Source of the DNA: an uncultured SAR86 cluster bacterium
GTDB lineage: Bacteria; Pseudomonadota; Gammaproteobacteria; Magnimaribacterales; D2472
Direction of reading: 5' to 3'
Assembly: GCA_902610905.1 (NCBI GenBank)
Contig: CACLXS010000005.1
Location: 1-57,526 of the forward strand
Length of the DNA: 57,526 nucleotides
The first letter of the stretch is position 1. Each line of letters starts with the position of its first letter. The position numbers and the translations under genes are program-made. Shown here piece after piece: positions 17,664-26,495 of the stretch. The notes beneath the pieces are model-generated. The model was not told the DNA's origin. It did not search any database and saw only the letters and a list, made by a program, of their open reading frames with translations.

Positions 17664-18941
17664 TTATCTTAAAAAACCAGACCATGACGGCTCTCTAACC
17701 TGTCCAGATCTTATTGGGAGCCTAAATCGAGCACCGCTTAAAGTTAATCCAGCAAGCAATCCCATTCCATCTTCTGATATTGCATAGATTATCACATTCC
17801 CGTTAGGAGAAATACTAGGCGATTCATCTAATCTAGAATTAGTAAGAGCTCGAATAAAATTCTCATTAAAATATTTTAAAGCTATTTGAAAACTATTATC
17901 TTTGCGATGAACAAAGATAATACCTTCTCCATTTGGTAAATAAGATCCTTTTGCGTTGTAATTACCCTCAAAAGTTAGTCTTTTTGGCCTTGCATTAAAT
18001 TTTTTTAAATTAATTTCATATAACTGAGGTGAGCCAGACCTACCAGAGGTAAACATAATTTTTGATCCACTGGGCGACCATGAAGATTCTGTATCAATTG
18101 AATAATGATTGGTGAGCCTGGTTAAATTTTTATTTTTAAGATTTAGTATATAAATTTCAGCATTACCATCCTGATAAAGAGTCAGTGATAAGAACTTGCC
18201 ATTTGGAGACCATGAGGGAGAGCTTATTTGAGAATTGTTTTCTAGAACTAGCTCTCTTGATCCAGATGCAATATTTTGTATATATACTTTTGCCATACCA
18301 GTCTCAAAGGAGACATATGCAACTTCTTTAGAGTTTGGAGACCATGAAGGGGAAATAATTGGTTCCCTGCTTCTTAGAAGAACTTGTTCGTTCTCACCAT
18401 CAGCATCGGCCACAACTAATTTAAACAACGAATTACCATCTATTATTTGCTCAGTTACATATAACAATCTTGTAGATGCAACTCCTTTAATTCCTGTTAC
18501 CTCTTCGTATATTCCATCACTAATGTAGTGTGATAATTGTCTTAATCTGTTTGGAATGCCGTATACCGTTGAAGTTCTTATCTTAGATTTCTTATTAACA
18601 CTATAAATTTCATATGTAACCGATATATTACTTTTATCTTCCAGAGAGGTTGAACCTATTACAAAAAAATCAACATTCAATAACTTAAAATCATCATAAT
18701 TAATTTCGTCTTGATTTGCTGGTGATGAAAGTAGTTGCTTATCTTGAAGAATATTAAACTCTCCAGTTCTAATTAGATCATTTCTGACTATTGAAATAAT
18801 TTCATTACTAATTTTTTTAGAGCCATCAAAATTTATTATGGCTATTGAATATGGATCATCTGATCCTTTTGTAATTTCTAAAACTAATTCAGAAAAAGTA
18901 GGCTGTGAGAATATAAAAAATATTAATAATGCTTTTTTCAT
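17664..18941 (-). CDS. tolB: Tol-Pal system protein TolB
   Basis: 425 residues: signal peptide (about 1-17), N-terminal alpha/beta domain and a C-terminal six-bladed propeller built from repeats of the type PSWSPNSKEVAYVS...KVYIQNI and SPSWSPNGKFLSLT. TolB links Pal and TolA in the periplasm. Its ATG overlaps the tolA stop by 4 nt (ATGA), so translation is coupled. Length matches E. coli TolB (430). Confidence 0.97.
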   Translation of the reverse strand: MKKALLIFFIFSQPTFSELVLEITKGSDDPYSIAIINFDGSKKISNEIISIVRNDLIRTGEFNILQDKQLLSSPANQDEINYDDFKLLNVDFFVIGSTSLEDKSNISVTYEIYSVNKKSKIRTSTVYGIPNRLRQLSHYISDGIYEEVTGIKGVASTRLLYVTEQIIDGNSLFKLVVADADGENEQVLLRSREPIISPSWSPNSKEVAYVSFETGMAKVYIQNIASGSRELVLENNSQISSPSWSPNGKFLSLTLYQDGNAEIYILNLKNKNLTRLTNHYSIDTESSWSPSGSKIMFTSGRSGSPQLYEINLKKFNARPKRLTFEGNYNAKGSYLPNGEGIIFVHRKDNSFQIALKYFNENFIRALTNSRLDESPSISPNGNVIIYAISEDGMGLLAGLTLSGARFRLPIRSGQVREPSWSGFLR

Positions 18942-19546
18942 GAGGGATTAAATGTAATAACTATATTTTTAAAATTATTTTGGTACAAATTAAATGGAAT
19001 TTTATTAAAGAAAGAGAAGGTTTCAACCCTTGAGATAGCTTTTATTGCAGAATTATCAAATCTTATGTTGCCACTGCTCTTTATCAAATCAATTCTAGTT
19101 ACTCGGCCATTTTTGTTTATTGTCATTCTTAGATCGCATACTAACCCATCTTGAATATTTTGTGGCTTGATCCAGGCTGATTGAATAGATTTAATTATTA
19201 AATTGCTGTACTCATTTATTAATATATTGTCAGATTTTTCCTGCGCTAATTCATCTTCTTTGATTAAATTATTAATATCTGTCTCCGGAATAACTGGAAT
19301 TAATTCAATCTTATTCTCAACTTGATTAACTTGGGCTTTTTCAATAGTTTTTTTTTGAATGTTTTTTATTGGTAAAGATTTTTTAGGTACTTTTTTCTCA
19401 AATAAAAGCTCAACATTTATAGGCTTGCTTAAAACAGGTCTGGTGTTTTTTTCAAAATAAAAAAAATCTGTTAAATATAAAATTATTGTTGCATGAATTA
19501 CAAATGATATAAAAGAAGCTACAAAATAATCAGATTTAATTTGCAT
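18938..19546 (-). CDS. tolA: Tol-Pal energy-transducing protein TolA (short)
   Basis: An N-terminal membrane helix (about 9-27), a short Lys/Glu-rich linker and a C-terminal domain (about 112-202, with SIQSAWIKPQNIQDGLVCDLRMTINKNGRV and SSGNIRFDNSAIKAI) of TolA/TonB_C type. The ATG at 19546 was chosen over a TTG at 19561; both overlap tolR. At 202 residues it is half the 421 of E. coli TolA: the long Ala/Lys helix of domain II is reduced to about 80 residues with no KAA repeats. It is flanked by tolR and tolB, so the identity is firm. Confidence 0.92.
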   Translation of the reverse strand: MQIKSDYFVASFISFVIHATIILYLTDFFYFEKNTRPVLSKPINVELLFEKKVPKKSLPIKNIQKKTIEKAQVNQVENKIELIPVIPETDINNLIKEDELAQEKSDNILINEYSNLIIKSIQSAWIKPQNIQDGLVCDLRMTINKNGRVTRIDLIKSSGNIRFDNSAIKAISRVETFSFFNKIPFNLYQNNFKNIVITFNPS

Positions 19547-19958
19547 AGCCTGTTGTGACAATTCCTATTTTTGAAATACCAACACTTTGAACAGCAGCCA
19601 TAGCCTTAGCTACACTATCAAAAATTACATCTTTATCGCTTTGGAATACTATTTCTATCTCAGGATTTGCTTCAAAGATTACAATAGATTTTCTTTTTAG
19701 TTCCTCTAGATCAATAGGCAAAGACTCATCACCAACATTAATAAAATATTCACCTTGTTTATTGATAGAAATCACTAAAGGCTCATTTTGTACAGACATT
19801 TTTGTTGTATCTGTATTTGGTAAGTTAACCTCTATTCCTTGAATTAATAGCGGAGACAAAACCATAAAAATAATTAACAAAACCAACATTACGTCTATGT
19901 ATGGCACAACATTTATCTCTGCCTTTAATGTCTTTTTTTTTGCTAATCTGTATATCAT
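19536..19958 (-). CDS. tolR: Tol-Pal proton-channel subunit TolR
   Basis: 140 residues with one membrane helix (about 19-38) containing the proton-conducting Asp22 (NVVPYIDVMLVLLIIFMV), matching Asp23 of E. coli TolR, and a periplasmic ExbD-type domain. With TolQ it converts proton flow into TolA movement. Its ATG abuts the tolQ stop with no gap. Confidence 0.98.
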   Translation of the reverse strand: MIYRLAKKKTLKAEINVVPYIDVMLVLLIIFMVLSPLLIQGIEVNLPNTDTTKMSVQNEPLVISINKQGEYFINVGDESLPIDLEELKRKSIVIFEANPEIEIVFQSDKDVIFDSVAKAMAAVQSVGISKIGIVTTGYAN

Positions 19959-20627
19959 TTATTTTATAGATTGCTTATAAAAAATACTTGCAAGCTCTTC
20001 TGAGAAAATAAGAGTTGATTGACTCATTGTCTCAAGTTCAGAAGTATATTTATTAAAAGCAATAACTGCAGGTATGGCAGCAAATAGCCCCATTGCAGTT
20101 GCGACTAGTGCTTCTGATATCCCCGGAGCAACAGCATTAATGGTAGCTTGAGTTGCATCGGACAAACCTTGGAATGAAGTCATAATTCCCCAAACAGTTC
20201 CCAATAAGCCAATGTATGGACTTACTGATCCTACGTTTGCTAAAAAAGGAAGGTGTTTATTCATCTCCTCTTCATCTGAAGCTATTGCAACACGCATACA
20301 TCTATTAACGCCCTCTAAATCTTGCTCAGTAATCTCTTTATTTTTACTAATCTGAAGAAACTCTTTGAATGCACTTTTGAATACACCCAATGAACCAAAT
20401 AACGGGCCTTCATGATTTTCTAACTCACTATAAAGAGTATTAAGATCCTCTCCACTCCAAAACCTATCTAGAAAACTATCATTGATTAATTTAATTTTTT
20501 TATAAAAATTATATCTCTCTACGATTACTATCCAGGTTAATAAAGATGCTATTAACAATATAATCATTACGGTCTTTACAACCATACCGGCATCTAAAAA
20601 AAGGTTTAAAACTGAAATATCATCCAT
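19959..20627 (-). CDS. tolQ: Tol-Pal proton-channel subunit TolQ
   Basis: 222 residues with three membrane helices (about 15-37, 125-150 and 165-190) of the MotA/TolQ/ExbB family. The conserved block LLGTVWGIMTSFQGL and the AVAPGISEALVATAMGLFAAIPAVIAFN helix are present. The ATG at 20627 (MDDISVLNLFLDAG) aligns with E. coli MTDMNILDLFLKAS. A TTG at 20645 would add six residues and is rejected. It overlaps the end of ybgC by 8 nt. Confidence 0.97.
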   Translation of the reverse strand: MDDISVLNLFLDAGMVVKTVMIILLIASLLTWIVIVERYNFYKKIKLINDSFLDRFWSGEDLNTLYSELENHEGPLFGSLGVFKSAFKEFLQISKNKEITEQDLEGVNRCMRVAIASDEEEMNKHLPFLANVGSVSPYIGLLGTVWGIMTSFQGLSDATQATINAVAPGISEALVATAMGLFAAIPAVIAFNKYTSELETMSQSTLIFSEELASIFYKQSIK

Positions 20628-21048
20628 GCGCTTCACCGTTATCAAAAATTAATAATAAATCATTAGGAAAAGGTTTTGGTTTTTTTGTCTCAATATCTAC
20701 CATACAAACTTCAACACTTCCCTCACATATTTTATTTTTGCTGTCATTGCTTATGATTTTTTGGTTAAAAAGCATCCTAGCTTTAGATTTCTTTTCAACC
20801 TCGGTCTGAACTATTAATTTTTCACCAAGTTTAGCTGGATATAAAAAATTTATATCGATTCTTTTGATTACAAAACCTAGATTTGATTGTCTTAGATCAT
20901 TCTGTGAAATGCCATTTATAGTTAAAAAGATAGATCTAGCTCTTTCAAAATATTTTATGTAATTAGCATGATATACAAAACCTTGAAAATCAGTATCTTC
21001 AACAAAGATAGTTAATTCGAAATCTTTATGCTTGAAAATTTTGCTCAT
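20620..21048 (-). CDS. ybgC: Tol-Pal operon acyl-CoA thioesterase YbgC
   Basis: 142-residue hotdog-fold thioesterase. The catalytic Asp is in VEDTDFQGFVYHANYIKYFERAR, the signature of the 4-hydroxybenzoyl-CoA thioesterase/YbgC family. It is thought to act on acyl-CoA or acyl-ACP linked to phospholipid metabolism and always heads the tol operon. Its start lies 23 nt inside the preceding nuclease gene, so the two are tightly coupled. Confidence 0.96.
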   Translation of the reverse strand: MSKIFKHKDFELTIFVEDTDFQGFVYHANYIKYFERARSIFLTINGISQNDLRQSNLGFVIKRIDINFLYPAKLGEKLIVQTEVEKKSKARMLFNQKIISNDSKNKICEGSVEVCMVDIETKKPKPFPNDLLLIFDNGEAHG

Positions 21049-21451
21049 GAAGTTCTATATCTTCTTGAAAAAGTTCTAGAATAATTTGAATAAAGTCAGG
21101 CCAAAGCAAATCCACAGTTATTAAATTGTTTTTAATTTTATTATTTATTGATGAGGCTAGGACTCTTACTTTTACTGGTCTGTTATTAAATTTATAAACT
21201 AAAGCTGGTTTCAAATTTGTGCCTTGTGAGGAAGCTAGTACTTGATCCCACCAATCTGTTCTAGGTTCAGCTCCTGTGCCATAGGCTTTACATTCTATGC
21301 ACCAATTTCCCAGCATTAAATCTGGTAATTCCTTCGTTCTTGTTTGTTCTAATATTCTTTTAACTGGATTTGTTAGATTAAGGTCTTCAATTAGAGCATT
21401 TGCAATTTGTCTTTCAAAAGCTGCACCTTTATTTCTTGAATTTATAGACAA
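21026..21451 (-). CDS. Small PD-(D/E)XK nuclease, candidate Holliday-junction resolvase in the ruvCAB position
   Basis: 141 residues with a PD-(D/E)XK layout: NKGAAFERQIANAL (Glu13 on the first helix), Pro43-Asp44, then Glu53-x-Lys55 in WCIECKAYG, followed by a helix with WWDQVLASSQ (Gln70). The order resembles archaeal Hjc and small phage resolvase-like nucleases, including a Lys-Pro-x-hydrophobic strand after the last helix (KPALVYKF). The start is TTG at 21451, with AAAGAG 6 nt upstream, 3 nt after yebC; the end overlaps ybgC by 23 nt. In related gammaproteobacteria the space between yebC and ybgC holds ruvC-ruvA-ruvB. Resolvase function is inference; a VRR-NUC-type or other repair nuclease is possible. 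Confidence 0.65.
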   Translation of the reverse strand: MSINSRNKGAAFERQIANALIEDLNLTNPVKRILEQTRTKELPDLMLGNWCIECKAYGTGAEPRTDWWDQVLASSQGTNLKPALVYKFNNRPVKVRVLASSINNKIKNNLITVDLLWPDFIQIILELFQEDIELHEQNFQA

Positions 21452-21454
21452 TTT

Positions 21455-22192
21455 TTACTCTTTAACCTCAAAGTTTTCTGGAAATTCAGCATTTGTATGA
21501 ACCTCTTGGACATCATCTAATTCATCCATAAAGTCCATAATTTTTAGCACTTTTTCTGACATCTCTTGATCTAAAGAAACAGATGTTTCTGCCCTAAGAG
21601 TTAATTCAGCATTTGTATGCTCAATGTTTTTAGTTTTAAGAGCCTCTAGTACATTACTCAAATCAGTGCTTGAAGTTATTACCTCAAAGTAATCGCCTTC
21701 ATCAACTAAATCCTCAGCTCCAGCATCTAGAACAACCTCTAATAAATCTTCTTCTGAAAAGTCTTTAGATATATGAATGATTCCCAGTTTATTAAATAAA
21801 TATGATACAGATCCATCTGTACCTAAATTGCCTCCAAACTTAGAAAATACATGCCTTACATCAGAAACTGTTCTGTTTCTATTATCCGACATAGCTTCAA
21901 CTAAAATAGCTACGCCACCAGGCCCATATCCTTCCAATACAATTTCTTCAAGCGCTCCTGTTTCACCAGTACCAGAGCCTTTTTCAATTGCTCTTTTAAT
22001 ATTATCTTTAGGCATATTTGCTGCATTTGCTTTATCTAAAGCAAGCCTTAACCTTGGGTTGTCATCAGGATCGGGGCCTCCTTTTGCAGCAACTGTTATC
22101 TCTCTAATAACTTTGGTCCAAATTTTTCCTCTAGACGCATCTTGTCTAGCCTTTCTATGCTTAATGTTTGCCCATTTGGAATGTCCAGCCAT
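21455..22192 (-). CDS. yebC: YebC/TACO1-family DNA-binding or translation regulator
   Basis: 245 residues starting MAGHSKWANIKHRKARQDASRGKIW, the family signature, then KANAANMPKDNIKRAIEKGSG and YGPGGVAILVEAMSDNRNRT. YebC proteins are described as transcription regulators and, more recently, as factors that relieve ribosome stalling at proline stretches. It is 4 nt after aspS. yebC next to ruvC is the usual order, and here the neighbour is the PD-(D/E)XK gene. Confidence 0.97.
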   Translation of the reverse strand: MAGHSKWANIKHRKARQDASRGKIWTKVIREITVAAKGGPDPDDNPRLRLALDKANAANMPKDNIKRAIEKGSGTGETGALEEIVLEGYGPGGVAILVEAMSDNRNRTVSDVRHVFSKFGGNLGTDGSVSYLFNKLGIIHISKDFSEEDLLEVVLDAGAEDLVDEGDYFEVITSSTDLSNVLEALKTKNIEHTNAELTLRAETSVSLDQEMSEKVLKIMDFMDELDDVQEVHTNAEFPENFEVKE

Positions 22193-22196
22193 ATAC

Positions 22197-23963
22197 CTAT
22201 TCTTCCTTGTGAGTGCTGATAATTTTTAGTTCATCTAGTTGTTTTTGATCAACCTTGCTAGGTGCATCGGTTAATAAACAGGTTGCGCTTTGTGTTTTTG
22301 GGAATGCGATGACATCTCTAATATTATTTGTATCTGTAATAAGCATTACTAACCTATCAAGTCCAAATGCAATTCCACCATGAGGCGGACAACCAGATGA
22401 TAATGCTTTAATTAAAAAACCAAATTTACTGTTAGCTTCTTCTTTGCTTATTTGAAGAATATCAAAGATAGCGCTTTGCATTTCTGCATCAAAAACCCTT
22501 AATGAACCTCCGCCTATTTCATAGCCATTTAGAACTATGTCGTATGCATATGCAATAGCTTCTTCTGGCGCATTTATTAATTCATCTATAGAACAATTAG
22601 GTAACGTGAATGGGTGATGGAGAGAGGTTAAATTACCTTCACTGTTTTTTTCAAACATAGGAAAATTAACAACCCAGCATGGAGCCCATTTTTCAGTATA
22701 CAAGGATAAGTCTTCGCCTATCTTCTTGATTAAGCTGCTCATACTTAGATTAACAACGTTTTGTTTGCCAGCTCCAAAAAATAACAGATCATCATTTTCT
22801 ATATCCAAATCTTTTACTAAAGATGTAACTGTTTCTGATTTTAAGAATTTCAATATAGGCGACTGGAGTCCATTCTCGATATCACTTTTGTCGTTAACTT
22901 TAATATAAGCAAGACCCTTAGCCCCTAATTTTGAAACAAAACTGGTATAATCATCTATCTGCCCTCTAGATAATGAGTTTCCGCCTGGAATTTTTAAAGC
23001 TACAACCCTTGAGTTTTTATCTTTTGCAGGCTCTGCAAAAACCTTAAACTCTTCGTCTTTTACCATGTCAGAAATTTCAACGAGCTTTAAAGGAATTCTT
23101 AGATCAGGCTTATCGCAACCATAATCCATCATTGCATCATGCCAATCTAAAATTTCAAAATCTTTTAGCTTATCATTGCAAAATTCTTCAATAAGGCCCT
23201 TAACCATGCCTTCACCAGTTTGCATAATATAACCTTGATCAATAAATGATGCCTCAATATCTATTTGCGTAAACTCAGGTTGGCGATCTGCTCTAAGATC
23301 CTCATCTCTAAAACATCTAGCAATTTGATAGTATTTATCTAATCCTCCCATCATTAGCAATTGCTTAAAAAGTTGAGGTGATTGAGGTAAAGCGAAGAAA
23401 TTTCCTGACTGCACCCTGCTTGGCAATATATAGTCTCTAGCTCCTTCAGGAGTGGCTCTTGTTAATATAGGTGTTTCTATTTCATTAAAATCATTATCAT
23501 CCAGATAATTACGAATCATTGAGGTAATTTTTGATCTAGTAACAATCCTATGATTCATCTCAGGTCTTCTTAAGTCAAGAACTCTATTTTTTAAGCGAAC
23601 ATCCTCATTGACCTCTTGATAGTCATCTAATGGAAATACAGGGGTTTCAGCTTTGCTTAGAATTTTAATATCTTTGCTTTCAAGCTCTACTTCGCCTGTT
23701 GTCATATTCTTGTTAATTGTTCCCTCTAATCTTGCTTTTACTATTCCATTTATTTGAACAACATACTCATTTCTTAGGCTTTCAGCTATTGCAAAAGATT
23801 CTGCGTTATCCGGATTAATAACAGCCAGACATATGCCCTTTATATCTCTTACATCAAGAAAGATAACCCCACCATGATCACGTCTTTTGTGTATCCAGCC
23901 ACAAATAGTTATCTCTTCATTAAGATTTTTAGAAGTTATTTCTCCACAATAGTGAGATCTCAT
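22197..23963 (-). CDS. aspS: Aspartyl-tRNA synthetase (bacterial, GAD-containing)
   Basis: 588-residue class II synthetase: N-terminal OB-fold (about 1-105), catalytic core with FLQLPQSPQLFKQLLM-like segment (FFALPQSPQLFKQL) and CFRDEDLRADRQPEFTQID (motif 2), the inserted GAD domain (about 275-415) and motif 3 GIAFGLDRL. Length is that of E. coli AspRS (590). Whether it is discriminating for tRNA-Asp cannot be decided by eye. It follows the zinc-ribbon gene after 15 nt. Confidence 0.97.
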   Translation of the reverse strand: MRSHYCGEITSKNLNEEITICGWIHKRRDHGGVIFLDVRDIKGICLAVINPDNAESFAIAESLRNEYVVQINGIVKARLEGTINKNMTTGEVELESKDIKILSKAETPVFPLDDYQEVNEDVRLKNRVLDLRRPEMNHRIVTRSKITSMIRNYLDDNDFNEIETPILTRATPEGARDYILPSRVQSGNFFALPQSPQLFKQLLMMGGLDKYYQIARCFRDEDLRADRQPEFTQIDIEASFIDQGYIMQTGEGMVKGLIEEFCNDKLKDFEILDWHDAMMDYGCDKPDLRIPLKLVEISDMVKDEEFKVFAEPAKDKNSRVVALKIPGGNSLSRGQIDDYTSFVSKLGAKGLAYIKVNDKSDIENGLQSPILKFLKSETVTSLVKDLDIENDDLLFFGAGKQNVVNLSMSSLIKKIGEDLSLYTEKWAPCWVVNFPMFEKNSEGNLTSLHHPFTLPNCSIDELINAPEEAIAYAYDIVLNGYEIGGGSLRVFDAEMQSAIFDILQISKEEANSKFGFLIKALSSGCPPHGGIAFGLDRLVMLITDTNNIRDVIAFPKTQSATCLLTDAPSKVDQKQLDELKIISTHKEE

Positions 23964-23978
23964 AATTTTTCCCTATAG

Positions 23979-24269
23979 TTATTTACTAATCTTATCTTGT
24001 TTAGTCACTTTCTTGGAGTCAGATAACAAATTTTGTGAAGATTTGTTAGCTGATTCTTTATCGTTTGATACCAAATTCTTTTTTTTACCATTTTTAAAAT
24101 CGGTTTCGTACCATCCCCCGCCTTTTAATCTAAAAGAAGGCGCTGATACAAGCTTGCTAAGAGTATCTTTTTCGCAATTTGGACATTTAGTTTTAGGTTT
24201 ATCACTAAACTTCTGTATTAGTTCAAATTCTTGCCCACAATTTGAACATTTATAGTCATAAATCGGCAT
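23979..24269 (-). CDS. FmdB-type zinc-ribbon regulatory protein
   Basis: 96 residues starting MPIYDYKCSNCGQEFELIQKFSD. Two CxxC knuckles (CSNC and CPNC, residues about 8-35) form a single zinc ribbon of the FmdB/CxxC_CXXC_SSSS family, followed by SAPSFRLKGGGWYETDFK and a charged Lys/Ser tail. Function is unproven. Location upstream of aspS is common in gammaproteobacteria. It is divergent from proS across 64 nt and is probably the first gene of the aspS-yebC-nuclease-tol transcript. Confidence 0.93.
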   Translation of the reverse strand: MPIYDYKCSNCGQEFELIQKFSDKPKTKCPNCEKDTLSKLVSAPSFRLKGGGWYETDFKNGKKKNLVSNDKESANKSSQNLLSDSKKVTKQDKISK

Positions 24270-24333
24270 AAGTACTCAAAAAAAAGATAAAATTATAAAC
24301 TATTAAGATTTATACATATAACTAATTTATAAA

Positions 24334-25614
24334 ATGTTATTCTCAAAAATATTGCTTCCAACCCTTAAAGATGCACCTCAAGAAGCTGAAGTCATTAGTC
24401 ACAAACTAATGCTTAGAGCAGGAATGGTTAGAAAGGTTGCATCAGGAATCTATACATGGCTTCCACTTGGTCTAAAAGTCCTTAGAAAAATTGAAAATAT
24501 TGTTAGAGAAGAAATGGATGCTTCAGGTGCTCAAGAAGTTTTGATGCCAATGGTTCAACCAAAAGAATTGTGGGATGAAACGAATAGATGGGAAAAAATG
24601 GGGCCAGAGCTTCTAAGAATACAAGATAGGCATGATAGAGATTTTTGTTTAGGCCCAACTCATGAAGAAGTTATTACCGATCTTATTAGAAATAATGTGA
24701 AGAGTTATAAAGAATTACCGCTCAATATTTATCAAATCCAAACAAAATTTAGAGATGAGGTAAGACCAAGATATGGAGTTATGAGAGGGAGAGAGTTTTT
24801 AATGAAAGATTCTTACAGCTTTAATATTGATGAGGCCTGTCTTGAAGAAACTTATTTAACAATGCGAAATACTTACAAAAAAGTCCTAGAGAGAATGGGT
24901 CTTGAGTATAAGATAGTATCAGCTGACTCTGGTGCAATAGGTGGTGACGCTTCAGAAGAATTTCATGTTCTCGCTGAAACTGGAGAAGATACCATCGCAG
25001 TAAGTGATAGCTCTGAATATGCTATCAATACTGAACTGCTTCTAAAAGAAGGTGAAGATATTGAATCTCTTGAGGGAAAACCGTCACCTGATGGCGAAGG
25101 AACTATTGAAATTAAAAAAGGTATTGAAGTTGGTCATATATTTCAATTAGGAAAGGTTTATGCCGAAGATATGAAAGCAAATGTACTAAATAACGAAGGC
25201 AAAGCATCAACTCTATATATGGGCTGTTATGGGATTGGGGTTTCTAGACTTGTAGCTGCAGCTATTGAACAAAACAATGATGATAAAGGCATTATTTGGC
25301 CTCATAGCATAGCTCCATTTGATATAAATATTATTGCAATTGGCTATGAGAAAGATGAAAAAATAGCTGAAGCATCTAACAATCTATACAAAGAGCTTAC
25401 GGAAATGGGCTACGATGTTTTATTAGATGATCGTAAAGATGGTTATGGGATTAAAATCAAAGATTCTGAGCTAATAGGAGTTCCACTTAATATTATTATT
25501 GGAAAAAATTATATTGAAAATGAAGAAGTTGAACTATTAGCAAGAAATGGCCAAAGTTCTACAAATCCAATTAATGACATCAAAACAATTTTAGATTTTT
25601 TTAAGAGTCAGTAA
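24334..25614 (+). CDS. proS: Prolyl-tRNA synthetase lacking the INS editing domain
   Basis: 426-residue class II ProRS. Motif 2 ([25 protein letters not shown]) and motif 3 ([14 protein letters not shown]) are intact, as is the C-terminal anticodon domain. Bacterial ProRS of gammaproteobacteria is about 570 residues because a YbaK-like INS editing domain of about 180 residues lies between motifs 2 and 3. Here [13 protein letters not shown] (about 224-236) is joined by some 14 residues to [25 protein letters not shown]. Both flanks match the E. coli flanks of INS. Post-transfer editing of Ala-tRNA-Pro in cis is therefore absent. The 3' end overlaps the alpha-E gene by 14 nt (convergent). Confidence 0.96.
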   Translation: MLFSKILLPTLKDAPQEAEVISHKLMLRAGMVRKVASGIYTWLPLGLKVLRKIENIVREEMDASGAQEVLMPMVQPKELWDETNRWEKMGPELLRIQDRHDRDFCLGPTHEEVITDLIRNNVKSYKELPLNIYQIQTKFRDEVRPRYGVMRGREFLMKDSYSFNIDEACLEETYLTMRNTYKKVLERMGLEYKIVSADSGAIGGDASEEFHVLAETGEDTIAVSDSSEYAINTELLLKEGEDIESLEGKPSPDGEGTIEIKKGIEVGHIFQLGKVYAEDMKANVLNNEGKASTLYMGCYGIGVSRLVAAAIEQNNDDKGIIWPHSIAPFDINIIAIGYEKDEKIAEASNNLYKELTEMGYDVLLDDRKDGYGIKIKDSELIGVPLNIIIGKNYIENEEVELLARNGQSSTNPINDIKTILDFFKSQ

Positions 25615-26494
25615 GAAAAAATCTCTGGCTGATCTCTTTATCTAACATGATTAAACCTAGTTGAAAATTATCTAATTGCTTTAGTATTTTTTTATCATTT
25701 TTATATATATTCTGTTTTGAGAATCCATCAAGTAATTTCTTTGTTGTTTTTTTAATCTGAACAGACTTAGGTAAATACTTTTGAACTTCATCAAGTTTAT
25801 CAACACAATATTTTATAGATCTTGGAAATAAACTTTCCATGATCATGAAATTTAAAACAATTTCTTGATTGAGGTTTTGTTTATTAAGTGTTTTAAAAGA
25901 TTCATATCCATTGATAGATTTCAATACACTGCTCCATTGAAGATTTTGATAATATTTATTTACATAAGTCTCTTTTCTTAATATTTGATCTTCGATTATT
26001 CTTGAAAGCATATCTGCTCTTTCAATAAATCTTCCAAGTTTTATAAAATTAAACACATCATTTCTTTGCATTCCGTCAGAAATAATTGCAAAAAATCTTT
26101 GAGAATTTCTTATGATTTGATAAAGGTCTTCACTATTTTTTTTGTCATTATTATTAAAATCTGAATACAGATTATTAAATTGCTCCCAAGCTGATTTTGG
26201 CAACATTGTTAATAAATATCTAGAATTCATTTTTGCCATTTCTATTGAATATTTAATTGAAGATGGATTATTCTCATCCTCAATTAAAAAAGTGAAAACA
26301 TTTTCTTTGGTATTTTTTTTCTTAAAATCTTTTATGTGACCTGTTATTTTAATTAAATGTTTTAAGTCATTTGATTCATCATGAGGAATATCAAGAAGCA
26401 GATCTGAATTAACATTAATTAATCTAGATGTATTTTCTATTCGTTCTATATATCTAGAAAGCCAATATATTTTTTCAGCAATACTAGATAACAT
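25601..26494 (-). CDS. Alpha-E domain protein (COG2307/DUF403)
   Basis: 297-residue all-helical protein. The N-terminus [25 protein letters not shown] is the hallmark of the alpha-E family, repeated in the second half as [20 protein letters not shown]. Alpha-E proteins are encoded with circularly permuted ATP-grasp proteins and often with the Anbu protease and a transglutaminase-like protein; a role in making or modifying a peptide has been proposed but not shown. It starts 1 nt after the ATP-grasp gene stop. Confidence 0.92.
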   Translation of the reverse strand: MLSSIAEKIYWLSRYIERIENTSRLINVNSDLLLDIPHDESNDLKHLIKITGHIKDFKKKNTKENVFTFLIEDENNPSSIKYSIEMAKMNSRYLLTMLPKSAWEQFNNLYSDFNNNDKKNSEDLYQIIRNSQRFFAIISDGMQRNDVFNFIKLGRFIERADMLSRIIEDQILRKETYVNKYYQNLQWSSVLKSINGYESFKTLNKQNLNQEIVLNFMIMESLFPRSIKYCVDKLDEVQKYLPKSVQIKKTTKKLLDGFSKQNIYKNDKKILKQLDNFQLGLIMLDKEISQRFFLTDS

Positions 26495-26495
26495 T

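Noticed and set aside
21777-22229. Long plus-strand reading frame antisense to yebC
   Set aside because: It is the shadow of yebC codons, with low-complexity Ser/Leu/Pro composition and no family features.
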